A DNA stretch of 21,717 nt. It comes from Bacteroidaceae bacterium (GTDB lineage Bacteria; Bacteroidota; Bacteroidia; Bacteroidales; Bacteroidaceae). Of this stretch, positions 7,614-15,500 are shown piece by piece (the stretch's first letter is position 1; every line of letters starts with the position of its first letter). The notes under the pieces are model-generated. The model was not told the origin of the DNA and searched no databases. It was given only the letters and a program-made list of their open reading frames with translations. Made by a program: the position numbers and the translations under genes. The DNA lies in contig JAILIJ010000293.1 of NCBI GenBank assembly GCA_024695315.1, forward strand, positions 1-21,717. Reading direction: 5' to 3'.

Positions 7614-7632
7614 AAAAAAAAGCCTATAAAAA

Positions 7633-7663
7633 TTTTGCATTTGAAAAATAATGCCTAAATTTG
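7633..7663 (+). promoter_or_regulatory. Promoter of the tRNA–tuf operon
   Basis: TTTTG (7633–7637) is followed after 18 bp by TAAATTTG (7656–7663), then C. The -7 box is a perfect TAnnTTTG. Predicted start is near 7667–7671, just ahead of tRNA-Thr. Confidence 0.75.
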
Positions 7664-7665
7664 CA

Positions 7666-7704
7666 GCCGTTTCGTACGAGTTGCTTGTACGAACGGCTAT
7701 TTTT
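7666..7704 (+). promoter_or_regulatory. Promoter-proximal hairpin with T-tract, possible attenuator
   Basis: GCCGTT and CGTAC (7666–7677, one bulged T) pair with GTACG and AACGGC (7687–7697). The stem extends inward by three more pairs to a TTG loop. TATTTTT follows directly, giving the form of an intrinsic terminator. It lies downstream of the -7 box and only 7 bp before tRNA-Thr, so it would form at the very 5' end of the operon transcript. It may alternatively end readthrough from hpf. Confidence 0.6.
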
Positions 7705-7778
7705 GCCTCTTTAGCTCAGTTGGCCAGAGCACGTGATTTGTAATCTCGGGGTCGTTGGTTCGAATCCGACAAGAGGCT
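7705..7778 (+). tRNA. tRNA-Thr (anticodon TGT)
   Basis: The cloverleaf folds with acceptor GCCTCTT/AAGAGGC, D-arm GCTC/GAGC, anticodon loop TTTGTAA giving TGT, and T-arm GTTGG-TTCGAAT-CCGAC. CCA is not encoded. The anticodon stem CGTGA/TCTCG has a central T·T mismatch. First tRNA of the operon. Confidence 0.93.
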
Positions 7779-7827
7779 CAAGGGTATTATGGATTGCATA
7801 ATCCCAGTATCAGAAATGAAATATGAT

Positions 7828-7910
7828 GGGCATATTCCAGAGCGGCCAAATGGGGCAGACTGTAAATCTGCTGGCTTTCGCCTTCGGTGGTTCGAATCCA
7901 TCTGTGCCCA
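7828..7910 (+). tRNA. tRNA-Tyr (anticodon GTA)
   Basis: The acceptor GGGCATA/TGTGCCC has one T·G pair. The anticodon stem GCAGA/TCTGC encloses CTGTAAA, giving GTA. A long variable arm (class II, as expected for Tyr) and T-loop TTCGAAT are present. CCA is not encoded. Length 83 nt. Confidence 0.95.
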
Positions 7911-7952
7911 CATCAGTGGAAAGACTGAATGTCAAAGGATGAAAGTTACTCT

Positions 7953-8027
<75 letters not shown>

Positions 8028-8084
8028 ACTTACATAAAAATCATAAGACAATTTTTATAACAAATTTAGAATATTTTTAAAGCT

Positions 8085-9272
8085 ATGGCAAAAGAAAAAT
8101 TTGAGCGTACCAAACCACATGTTAACATTGGTACAATCGGTCACGTAGACCACGGTAAGACTACTCTTACAGCTGCAATCTCTAAGACTCTTCACGATAA
8201 GGGTTTCGGTACTGAGGATATCAAGTCATTCGATCAGATTGACAATGCTCCAGAAGAGAAGGAGCGTGGTATCACTATCAACACAGCTCACATCGAGTAT
8301 GAGACTGCTAAGCGTCACTATGCTCACGTAGACTGCCCAGGACACGCTGACTACGTTAAGAACATGGTTACTGGTGCTGCTCAGATGGACGGTGCTATCA
8401 TCGTAGTTGCTGCTACTGATGGTCCTATGCCACAGACTCGTGAGCACATCCTTCTCGCTCGTCAGGTAAACGTACCACGTCTTGTTGTATTCATGAACAA
8501 GTGTGATATGGTTGACGATGCAGAAATGCTCGACCTCGTTGAAATGGAAATGCGTGACCTCCTCGCACAGTATGACTTCGAAGAGGATACTCCATTCATC
8601 CGCGGTTCTGCTCTTGGAGCTCTTAACGGTGTTCCTGAGTGGGTTGACAAGGTAATGGAGCTTATGGATGCTTGTGATACTTGGATCCAGGAGCCAGTTC
8701 GTGATACTGAAAAGCCATTCCTTATGCCAGTTGAGGACGTGTTCTCAATCACAGGTCGTGGTACTGTTGCTACAGGTCGTATCGAAACAGGTGTTATCAA
8801 GGTTGGTGACGAAGTTCAGCTCCTCGGTCTCGGTGAAGATGCTAAGTCTGTCGTAACTGGTGTTGAAATGTTCCGTAAGCTCCTCGATCAGGGTGAGGCT
8901 GGTGATAACGTAGGTCTTCTCCTCCGTGGTATCGATAAGAAGGATGTTAAGCGTGGTATGGTTATCACACACCCAGGTGTTATCACTCCACACAAGGGCT
9001 TCAAGGCTTCTATCTACGTCCTCAAGAAGGAAGAGGGTGGTCGTCACACTCCATTCAAGAATCACTATCGTCCACAGTTCTACCTCCGTACAATGGACTG
9101 TACAGGTGAGATCTCACTCCCAGAAGGAACTGAAATGGTTATGCCAGGTGATAACGTTGAGATCAAGGTTGAACTCATCTACCCAGTTGCTATCAACGTA
9201 GGTCTTCGCTTCGCTATCCGTGAAGGTGGTCGTACAGTTGGTTCTGGTCAGATCACAGAGGTATTCGACTAA
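8085..9272 (+). CDS. tuf: Translation elongation factor Tu
   Basis: A 395-residue EF-Tu, the GTPase that delivers aminoacyl-tRNA to the ribosomal A site. The G-domain motifs are GHVDHGKT (19–26), DCPGH (83–87) and NKCD (138–141). Domains 2 and 3 follow, ending in VGSGQITEVFD. The start MAKEKFERTKPHVNIGTIGH is typical. Codon use is strongly biased as in highly expressed genes. No separate promoter is evident between tRNA-Thr(GGT) and tuf, so it is probably transcribed from the promoter at 7633–7663. Two hairpins follow before tRNA-Trp. Confidence 0.98.
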   Translation: MAKEKFERTKPHVNIGTIGHVDHGKTTLTAAISKTLHDKGFGTEDIKSFDQIDNAPEEKERGITINTAHIEYETAKRHYAHVDCPGHADYVKNMVTGAAQMDGAIIVVAATDGPMPQTREHILLARQVNVPRLVVFMNKCDMVDDAEMLDLVEMEMRDLLAQYDFEEDTPFIRGSALGALNGVPEWVDKVMELMDACDTWIQEPVRDTEKPFLMPVEDVFSITGRGTVATGRIETGVIKVGDEVQLLGLGEDAKSVVTGVEMFRKLLDQGEAGDNVGLLLRGIDKKDVKRGMVITHPGVITPHKGFKASIYVLKKEEGGRHTPFKNHYRPQFYLRTMDCTGEISLPEGTEMVMPGDNVEIKVELIYPVAINVGLRFAIREGGRTVGSGQITEVFD

Positions 9273-9283
9273 TTTGATTAATC

Positions 9284-9299
9284 ACTTAGCTTGCTAAGT
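9284..9299 (+). other. Small hairpin after tuf
   Basis: ACTTAG pairs with CTAAGT around the loop CTTG, 12 bp after the tuf stop. It may protect the tuf 3' end or be a processing site. Confidence 0.4.
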
Positions 9300-9313
9300 A
9301 TAATCATAAACTT

Positions 9314-9352
9314 GGTTGAGAGTCTTAGAATTTTTGTTCCAAACTCTCAACC
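9314..9352 (+). terminator. Perfect 10-bp hairpin between tuf and tRNA-Trp
   Basis: GGTTGAGAGT (9314–9323) pairs perfectly with ACTCTCAACC (9343–9352) around a 19-nt loop, followed by TTT. It ends 5 bp before the tRNA-Trp acceptor stem. It could be a partial terminator for tuf or a processing structure; the T-tract is too short for certainty. Confidence 0.5.
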
Positions 9353-9357
9353 TTTCT

Positions 9358-9430
9358 ACGGGAATAGCTCAGTTGGCAGAGCACTGGTCTCCAAAACCAG
9401 GTGTCGGGAGTTCGAGCCTCTCTTCCCGTG
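9358..9430 (+). tRNA. tRNA-Trp (anticodon CCA)
   Basis: Acceptor ACGGGAA/TTCCCGT, D-arm GCTC/GAGC, anticodon stem CTGGT/ACCAG around CTCCAAA giving CCA, T-loop TTCGAGC. The 3' CCA is not encoded. Its place between tuf and secE is a conserved Bacteroidetes arrangement. Confidence 0.96.
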
Positions 9431-9508
9431 CTATTGTAAGAATTGTGTCTTCTTTACAAACATTTATTTGTTTGAAAGGTTTCACACAAAAAAGAGTGTT
9501 ACTCGACT

Positions 9509-9703
9509 ATGTTTAATAGAATTATTAATTATTGCAAAGAATCATACGATGAACTTGTGCACAAAGTGACTTGGCCATCATACAAAGAGTTGACAAACAG
9601 TGCAGTGATTGTTTTATCTGCTTCCATTGTCATTGCTTTGGTTGTCTTTGTCATTGACACTTGCTTCGAGAATTTGATGTCACTTGTTTATTCAATTTTT
9701 TAA
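9509..9703 (+). CDS. secE: Preprotein translocase subunit SecE
   Basis: A 64-residue single-span SecE, which clamps SecY in the inner-membrane protein export channel. The amphipathic N-terminal helix holds the family motif ELVHKVTWPSYKEL (15–28) and the transmembrane segment covers about residues 32–50 (VIVLSASIVIALVVFVI). The length fits the minimal bacterial form. It lies 78 bp after tRNA-Trp and 15 bp before nusG; no promoter is seen in front, so it is probably read from the upstream operon. Confidence 0.95.
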   Translation: MFNRIINYCKESYDELVHKVTWPSYKELTNSAVIVLSASIVIALVVFVIDTCFENLMSLVYSIF

Positions 9704-9705
9704 TT

Positions 9706-9712
9706 AAGGAGG
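9706..9712 (+). promoter_or_regulatory. Full Shine-Dalgarno sequence before nusG
   Basis: AAGGAGG lies 6 nt before the nusG ATG and directly after the secE stop. This is the only complete Shine-Dalgarno sequence among the start sites in the window; most starts here are preceded by A-rich sequence. Confidence 0.75.
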
Positions 9713-9718
9713 ATAAAT

Positions 9719-10270
9719 ATGGCAGAAATCGAAAAGAAGTGGTATGTACTTCGTGCTATAAGTGGTAAGGAAAGTAATGTCAAGGAATATATTGAACTTG
9801 ACATGAAAAACCACGGATATGGCGAATATGTATCACAGGTTCTCATCCCTACGGAGAATGTTATTAAAGTGGCTAATAACAAACGTACTGAGACTAAGAG
9901 AAATCTTCTTCCTGGTTACGTTCTTGTGGAGGCTGCTCTTGTCGGTGAGATACCACACATGCTCCGAAATACTCCTGGTGTCCTTGGATTCCTTGGAGGA
10001 CAGGATAAACCAACACCAATTCGTCAGGCTGAGGTTAACCGAATGCTCGGAATTGAGGTTGTAGGTGAGGAACCAATTCAAGAAGTGTCACACGTTGATT
10101 ACCTCGTTGGAGAGTCAGTTAAAGTTACTGATGGACCTTTCAGTGGCTTCGATGCCATTATCGAGGAAGTTAATGCTGACAAATGTAAGCTTAAAGTATC
10201 GGTCAAAATCTTCGGAAGAATTACTCCTCTGGAGTTGAGCTTTACACAGGTTACTAAAGAATTAGGCTAA
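9719..10270 (+). CDS. nusG: Transcription termination/antitermination factor NusG
   Basis: A 183-residue NusG, which binds the RNA polymerase clamp to control pausing and couples it to Rho or the ribosome. The N-terminal NGN domain (about 5–115) contains KKWYVLRAISGKE and the RNLLPGYVLVEA strand. The C-terminal KOW domain (about 128–180) contains GESVKVTDGPFSGFDAIIEE. There is no large insertion. It follows secE by 15 bp and has an unusually strong ribosome binding site, which with the close spacing suggests reinitiation after secE. Confidence 0.97.
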   Translation: MAEIEKKWYVLRAISGKESNVKEYIELDMKNHGYGEYVSQVLIPTENVIKVANNKRTETKRNLLPGYVLVEAALVGEIPHMLRNTPGVLGFLGGQDKPTPIRQAEVNRMLGIEVVGEEPIQEVSHVDYLVGESVKVTDGPFSGFDAIIEEVNADKCKLKVSVKIFGRITPLELSFTQVTKELG

Positions 10271-10319
10271 TGTTACTATGTCTATTCTTTAATCGTTAAT
10301 TATTTAATAATAGAACAAA

Positions 10320-10742
10320 ATGGCTAAAGAAGTTGCTGGATTAATCAAATTACAGATTAAAGGTGGCGCTGCAAATCCATCACCTCCAGTAGGACCTGCT
10401 CTAGGTTCTAAGGGTATTAATATTATGGATTTCTGTAAACAGTTCAACGCCAGAACTCAGGATAAGGCAGGTAAGGTACTTCCTGTTGTTATCTCTTACT
10501 ATTCAGATAAGTCTTTTGATTTCGTTATCAAGACTCCTCCTGCTGCTGTTCAGCTCATGGAGGCTGCTAAAGTAAAGAAGGGTTCTGCTGAGCCAAACCG
10601 TAAGAAGGTAGCTGAGATTACTTGGGATCAGGTAAAGGCTATCGCTGAGGATAAGATGGCAGATTTGAACTGTTTCACTATTGAGTCAGCTATGTCTATG
10701 GTTGCAGGTACTGCAAGAAGCATGGGTATTACTGTTAAGTAG
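10320..10742 (+). CDS. rplK: Large ribosomal subunit protein uL11
   Basis: A 140-residue uL11 of normal length. The N-terminal domain carries the proline-rich segment PSPPVGPALGSKGINIMDFC, which contacts the thiostrepton region of 23S rRNA. The C-terminal rRNA-binding domain ends with MVAGTARSMGITVK. It lies 49 bp after nusG and 35 bp before rplA, in the standard order. The spacer before it is AT-rich without a recognisable promoter. Confidence 0.97.
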   Translation: MAKEVAGLIKLQIKGGAANPSPPVGPALGSKGINIMDFCKQFNARTQDKAGKVLPVVISYYSDKSFDFVIKTPPAAVQLMEAAKVKKGSAEPNRKKVAEITWDQVKAIAEDKMADLNCFTIESAMSMVAGTARSMGITVK

Positions 10743-10777
10743 AATTCCCTGACAAAACTTTTTAAACTTCAATTAAA

Positions 10778-11470
10778 ATGAGTAAACTAACAAAAAATCA
10801 GAAAATAGTTGCAGACAAAGTTGAAGCAGGGAAAGCATATTCATTAAGCGAAGCTAGTCAGCTTGTAAAGGATATCACTTTTACAAAGTTTGATGCTTCA
10901 CTTGATATCGACATCCGCCTCGGTGTTGACCCTCGTAAGGCTAACCAAATGGTTCGTGGTGTTGTTTCTCTGCCTAACGGTACAGGAAAGCAGGTTCGCG
11001 TTCTTGCTCTCGTTCCTTCTGATCAGGCTGCTGCAGCTCAGGAAGCTGGTGCTGACTACGTTGGTCTTGAAGAGTATATCGAAAAGATCAAGACTGGTTG
11101 GACTGACATTGATGTTATCATTACTATGCCTTCATGCATGGGTAAGATTGGTGCTCTCGGTCGTGTTCTCGGTCCTCGTGGTCTCATGCCAAACCCTAAG
11201 AGCGGAACAGTTACTATGGACGTTGCTAAGGCAGTTCGTGAAGTTAAGTCTGGTAAGATCGACTTCAAGGTTGATAAGGCTGGTATTGTACACGCCTCAA
11301 TCGGAAAGATTTCTTTCTCTGCTGAGCAGATTTGTCAGAATGCACAGGAGTTTATCAACACAATTATTAAGTTGAAGCCTGCTACTGCTAAGGGTACATA
11401 CATTAAGAGCATTTATCTTTCTAGTACAATGAGTAAGGGCGTCAAGGTAGATCCAAAGACTGCTGAATAA
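10778..11470 (+). CDS. rplA: Large ribosomal subunit protein uL1
   Basis: A 230-residue uL1, the protein of the mobile L1 stalk at the ribosomal E site. Family signatures seen are VDPRKANQMVRG in the N-terminal half, MGKIGALGRVLGPRGLMPNP in the central domain and GTYIKSIYLSSTM near the end. In E. coli, uL1 represses its own rplKA transcript; no obvious L1-like site is recognised here. The downstream gap to rplJ is only 19 bp. Confidence 0.97.
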   Translation: MSKLTKNQKIVADKVEAGKAYSLSEASQLVKDITFTKFDASLDIDIRLGVDPRKANQMVRGVVSLPNGTGKQVRVLALVPSDQAAAAQEAGADYVGLEEYIEKIKTGWTDIDVIITMPSCMGKIGALGRVLGPRGLMPNPKSGTVTMDVAKAVREVKSGKIDFKVDKAGIVHASIGKISFSAEQICQNAQEFINTIIKLKPATAKGTYIKSIYLSSTMSKGVKVDPKTAE

Positions 11471-11489
11471 TTAAAAAACGTTTAGACTT

Positions 11490-11996
11490 ATGAAGAAAGA
11501 AGATAAAGGCTTACTTATTGACAGTCTTGTAGAATCACTCGAGAACTATGCACACTTCTACGTTGTAGATGTTACTGCTCTCGATTCTGCTACTACAAGC
11601 GCTCTTCGTCGCGAGTGTTTTAAGAACGAAATCAAGCTTCAGGTTGTTAAGAACACACTCTTCATCAAGGCTCTTGAAAAGAAGGGATTCGATGCTGCTC
11701 AGTTGGGTGATTCACTCACTCAGACAACAGCTATCATGTTCGCTAACACAGCTAACAAGCCTGCTCGTCTCATTAAGGACTTCGCCAAGAATAACAACGA
11801 TATGCCTAAGTTCAAGGCTGCTTATGCAGAGGACATGGTATACGTTGGAGCTGAGAACCTTAGCACTCTCGTTGCTCTTAAGAGCAAGAACGAGCTTATC
11901 GCAGACGTTATTGCTGCTCTCGAATCACCAATCATGAATGTCGTAAGTGCACTTGAAAATCGTGAGGAGAAGGCAGAAGAAGCTGCTGCAGAGTAA
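11490..11996 (+). CDS. rplJ: Large ribosomal subunit protein uL10
   Basis: A 168-residue uL10, which anchors the bL12 dimers of the ribosomal stalk. The N-terminal rRNA-binding domain contains SALRRECFKNEIKLQVVKNT and the C-terminal helix that binds bL12 ends in an acidic EEKAEEAAAE tail. The 19-bp space from rplA leaves little room for a long uL10-binding leader of the E. coli type. rplL follows after 42 bp. Confidence 0.96.
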   Translation: MKKEDKGLLIDSLVESLENYAHFYVVDVTALDSATTSALRRECFKNEIKLQVVKNTLFIKALEKKGFDAAQLGDSLTQTTAIMFANTANKPARLIKDFAKNNNDMPKFKAAYAEDMVYVGAENLSTLVALKSKNELIADVIAALESPIMNVVSALENREEKAEEAAAE

Positions 11997-12038
11997 TTAA
12001 AAGAAAAAATATATTAACTGTTTAATACATTTAGAAAA

Positions 12039-12407
12039 ATGGCTGATATTAAAGCTATTGCTGCTGAGCTCGTTGCGCTCACAGTACAGGAAGTAATCGA
12101 TCTTAAGAACGAACTTAAGGAAACTTATGGAATTGAGCCTGCTGCTGCTGCTGTTGTAGTTGCTGCTGGTGGTGACGCTGCTGCTGCAGAAGAGAAGACA
12201 TCTTTCGATGTTGTACTCAAGTCTGCTGGTGCTGCTAAGCTTGGTGTTGTTAAGGCTGTTAAGGAGGCTTGTGGCCTCGGTCTTAAGGAAGCTAAGGATA
12301 TTGTTGACGGTGCTCCTTGCAATGTTAAGGAAGGTGTTGACAAGGCTACTGCAGAGGCTGTTAAGGCTGCTCTCGAGGCTGCTGGTGCAGAGGTTGAGAT
12401 TAAGTAA
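12039..12407 (+). CDS. rplL: Large ribosomal subunit protein bL12 (L7/L12)
   Basis: A 122-residue bL12, the multi-copy stalk protein that recruits and activates translational GTPases. The N-terminal dimerisation domain (1–34) is followed by an Ala/Val/Gly-rich hinge (about 35–52) and the C-terminal factor-binding domain, with KLGVVKAVKEACGLGLKEAK and VDGAPCNVKEGV. Codon use is extremely biased (repeated GCT, AAG, GTT). A strong terminator-like hairpin starts 22 bp after its stop, before rpoB. Confidence 0.98.
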   Translation: MADIKAIAAELVALTVQEVIDLKNELKETYGIEPAAAAVVVAAGGDAAAAEEKTSFDVVLKSAGAAKLGVVKAVKEACGLGLKEAKDIVDGAPCNVKEGVDKATAEAVKAALEAAGAEVEIK

Positions 12408-12428
12408 TTTATTACTTTATATACTTAT

Positions 12429-12466
12429 GGTTAAGAATCCTCAGGTTGGGGGTTCTTAACCTTTTT
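12429..12466 (+). terminator. Intrinsic terminator or attenuator between rplL and rpoB
   Basis: GGTTAAGAATCC pairs with GGGTTCTTAACC (one U·G pair) around a 9-nt loop, followed at once by TTTTT. No TAnnTTTG promoter with a matched TTTG box is visible between here and rpoB, so partial readthrough is the simplest reading, as known at the rplL–rpoBC junction of E. coli. Confidence 0.8.
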
Positions 12467-12545
12467 GTGTCTTTATGGCACTTTCTCTATTTATTCTATA
12501 ATTTAGAGTATTTAGATTTTTCGTTAATAAACAAAATAAATAAAG

Positions 12546-15500
12546 ATGTCTAAAATCATCAATAACCGAGTAAACTTTGCGAGCGTTCAGAATCCAATGC
12601 CTTACCCTGACTTCTTGGAAGTACAGCTTAAGTCATTCCGCGATTTCTTGCAGCTTGACACTCCACCTGAGAACCGTAAGTTGGATGGTCTTTACAAGGT
12701 ATTCTCAGAGAATTTTCCAATTAACGATACTCGCAATAACTTCGTACTTGAATTCTTGGATTATTACATCGATGTTCCAAGATATTCTATAGAGGAATGT
12801 TTGGAGCGTGGACTCACTTACAGCGTACCTCTCAAGGCAAAGTTAAAACTGTATTGTTCTGATACTGATCATGAGGATTTCGATACTGTAATTCAGGATG
12901 TGTTCCTCGGACCTATTCCTTATATGACAGATAACGGAACGTTTGTCATCAATGGTGCTGAACGTGTCGTTGTTTCACAGTTACACCGTTCTCCTGGTGT
13001 GTTCTTTGGATCAAGTGTTCATGCTAATGGTACTCCACTGTTCTCTGCACGTATCATCCCATTCAAGGGGTCTTGGATTGAGTTCGCTACAGATATTAAC
13101 AATGTAATGTATGCTTACATTGATCGTAAGAAGAAGCTACCTGTAACAACTCTTTTACGTGCGATAGGTTTTGAACAGGATAAGGACATCCTTCGTATCT
13201 TCAATCTTGCTGACGAAATTAAGGTTACTCGTCCTGAACTTGAAAAGGTAGTAGGACGTAAGTTGGCTGCTCGTGTTCTTAAGTCATGGAACGAGGATTT
13301 CGTAGATGAAGATACTGGTGAAGTTGTTTCTATTGAGCGCAATGAAGTTCTCATAGATCGTGAGACAGAGCTCACAGAGGAACATATTGATGAAATTCTT
13401 GATTCTGGTGTAGATACAATTCTTGTTCATCACGAGAATGCTAGCATATCAGATTATTCTATAATTTTCAATACTCTCCAGAAGGACCCAAGTAACTCTG
13501 AAAAGGAGGCCGTAGTTTATATCTATCGTCAGCTACGTAACGCAGATCCTGCAGATGACGCTTCTGCACGTGAGGTTATCAATAACCTTTTCTTCTCAGA
13601 GAAGCGTTATGACCTTGGAGAGGTTGGTCGTTACCGTATCAATAAGAAATTAGGCCTTTCTACTTCTTCTGATGTACGTGTATTGACTAAGGAGGATATT
13701 ATTGAAATCATCAAGTACCTTGTAGAACTTGCAAACTCAAAGGCTATAGTTGATGATATCGACCACCTTTCAAATCGTCGTGTTCGTACAGTTGGTGAGC
13801 AGTTGGCTAACCAGTTCGCAATCGGTCTTGCTCGTATGAGCCGTACTATCCGTGAGCGTATGAACGTTCGTGATAATGAGGTGTTCACTCCTACAGATTT
13901 GATTAATGCGAAGACTATATCTTCTGTTATTAATTCATTCTTCGGTACAAATCCATTGTCACAGTTCATGGACCAGACAAACCCACTTGCTGAGGTAACT
14001 CACAAGCGTCGTCTTTCTGCCCTAGGTCCTGGTGGTCTTTCTCGTGAGCGTGCAGGTTTCGAGGTCCGAGACGTACACTATACTCACTATGGTCGTCTTT
14101 GTCCTATTGAGTCACCTGAAGGTCCTAACATCGGTTTGATTTCTTCTCTTTGTGTATACGCAAAGATTAATGATCTTGGATTTATTGAAACTCCATACCG
14201 TGTTGTTAAAGATAGTATCTGTGATATAAATAATGACCATGCAGTATATCTTTCTGCTGAGGAAGAGGAAAACAAGATTATTGGTCAGGGAAATGCTCCA
14301 CTTCGTGAGGATGGATCATTCATCCGTAAGGTCGTTAAGTGTCGTCAGGATGCAGATTATCCAGTAGTACCACCTACAGAAGTTGATTATGTAGATGTAT
14401 CTCCACAGCAGATTGCATCTATTGCTGCTGCACTTATCCCATTCTTGGAGCATGATGATGCTCACCGAGCATTGATGGGATCTAACATGATGCGTCAGGC
14501 AGTTCCACTTCTCCGTACAGAAGCTCCTATTGTAGGAACAGGTATTGAAAAGCAGGTATGTGAAGATTCACGTACAATGATTACTGCTGAAGGCGATGGT
14601 ACTATCGATTATGTTGATGCAACAACAATTCGTATCATGTATGATCGTACAGAGGACGAAGAATTTGTAAGCTTTGAGCCAGCTCTTAAGGAGTACAAGA
14701 TTCCTAAGTTCCGTCGTACAAACCAGAACATGACTATTGACCTTCGTCCTATATGTAACAAGGGACAGCGTGTTAAGGCTGGCGATATCCTTACTGAGGG
14801 ATATGCTACAGAAGATGGAGAACTTGCTCTTGGTCGTAACCTTCTCGTTGCTTACATGCCTTGGAAGGGTTACAACTATGAGGATGCCATCGTTCTTAAT
14901 GAGCGAGTTGTTCGTGAAGACCTCCTCACATCAGTTCACGTTGACGAGTATTCTCTCGAAGTACGTGAGACAAAGCGTGGTGTAGAGGAACTTACATCAG
15001 ATATTCCAAATGTCAGCGAAGATGCTACTAAGGATTTGGATGAGAATGGTATCGTACGAGTTGGTGCTCATATCGAACCAGGAGATATCCTTATCGGTAA
15101 GATCACTCCAAAGGGAGAATCAGATCCTTCTCCAGAAGAGAAACTTCTTCGTGCTATCTTCGGTGATAAGGCAGGTGATGTTAAGGATGCTTCACTCAAG
15201 GCTTCACCATCTCTTGCAGGTGTTGTAATAGATAAGAAACTCTTCTCTAAGGCTATTAAGACTCGTGCTTCTAAGGCTGCAGACAAGCAGATTCTTCCTA
15301 AGTATGACCAGGAATTTGATGATAAGGTAAGCGACCTTAAGGAAATCCTTCTTGATAAACTTCTCGAACTTACTGACGGTAAGCTTTCACAAGGAGTTAA
15401 GGATTTCATGGGAACAGATATCATCCCTAAGGGTGCTAAGTTCATTAAGGGAGCTCTTGATAACATAGATTATACTGCAGTTCAGCTTAGTGGATGGACA

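Noticed and set aside
7716..7913. Minus-strand frame covering tRNA-Thr and tRNA-Tyr
   Set aside because: The bases are fully explained by two tRNA genes. Such frames are a common false protein call over tRNAs.
9291..9569. Plus-strand frame through tRNA-Trp
   Set aside because: It overlaps a clear tRNA and the secE start and resembles no protein.
11471..11489. uL10-binding leader before rplJ as in E. coli
   Set aside because: The spacer is only 19 bp and shows no kink-turn-like structure; any such site would have to lie within rplA.
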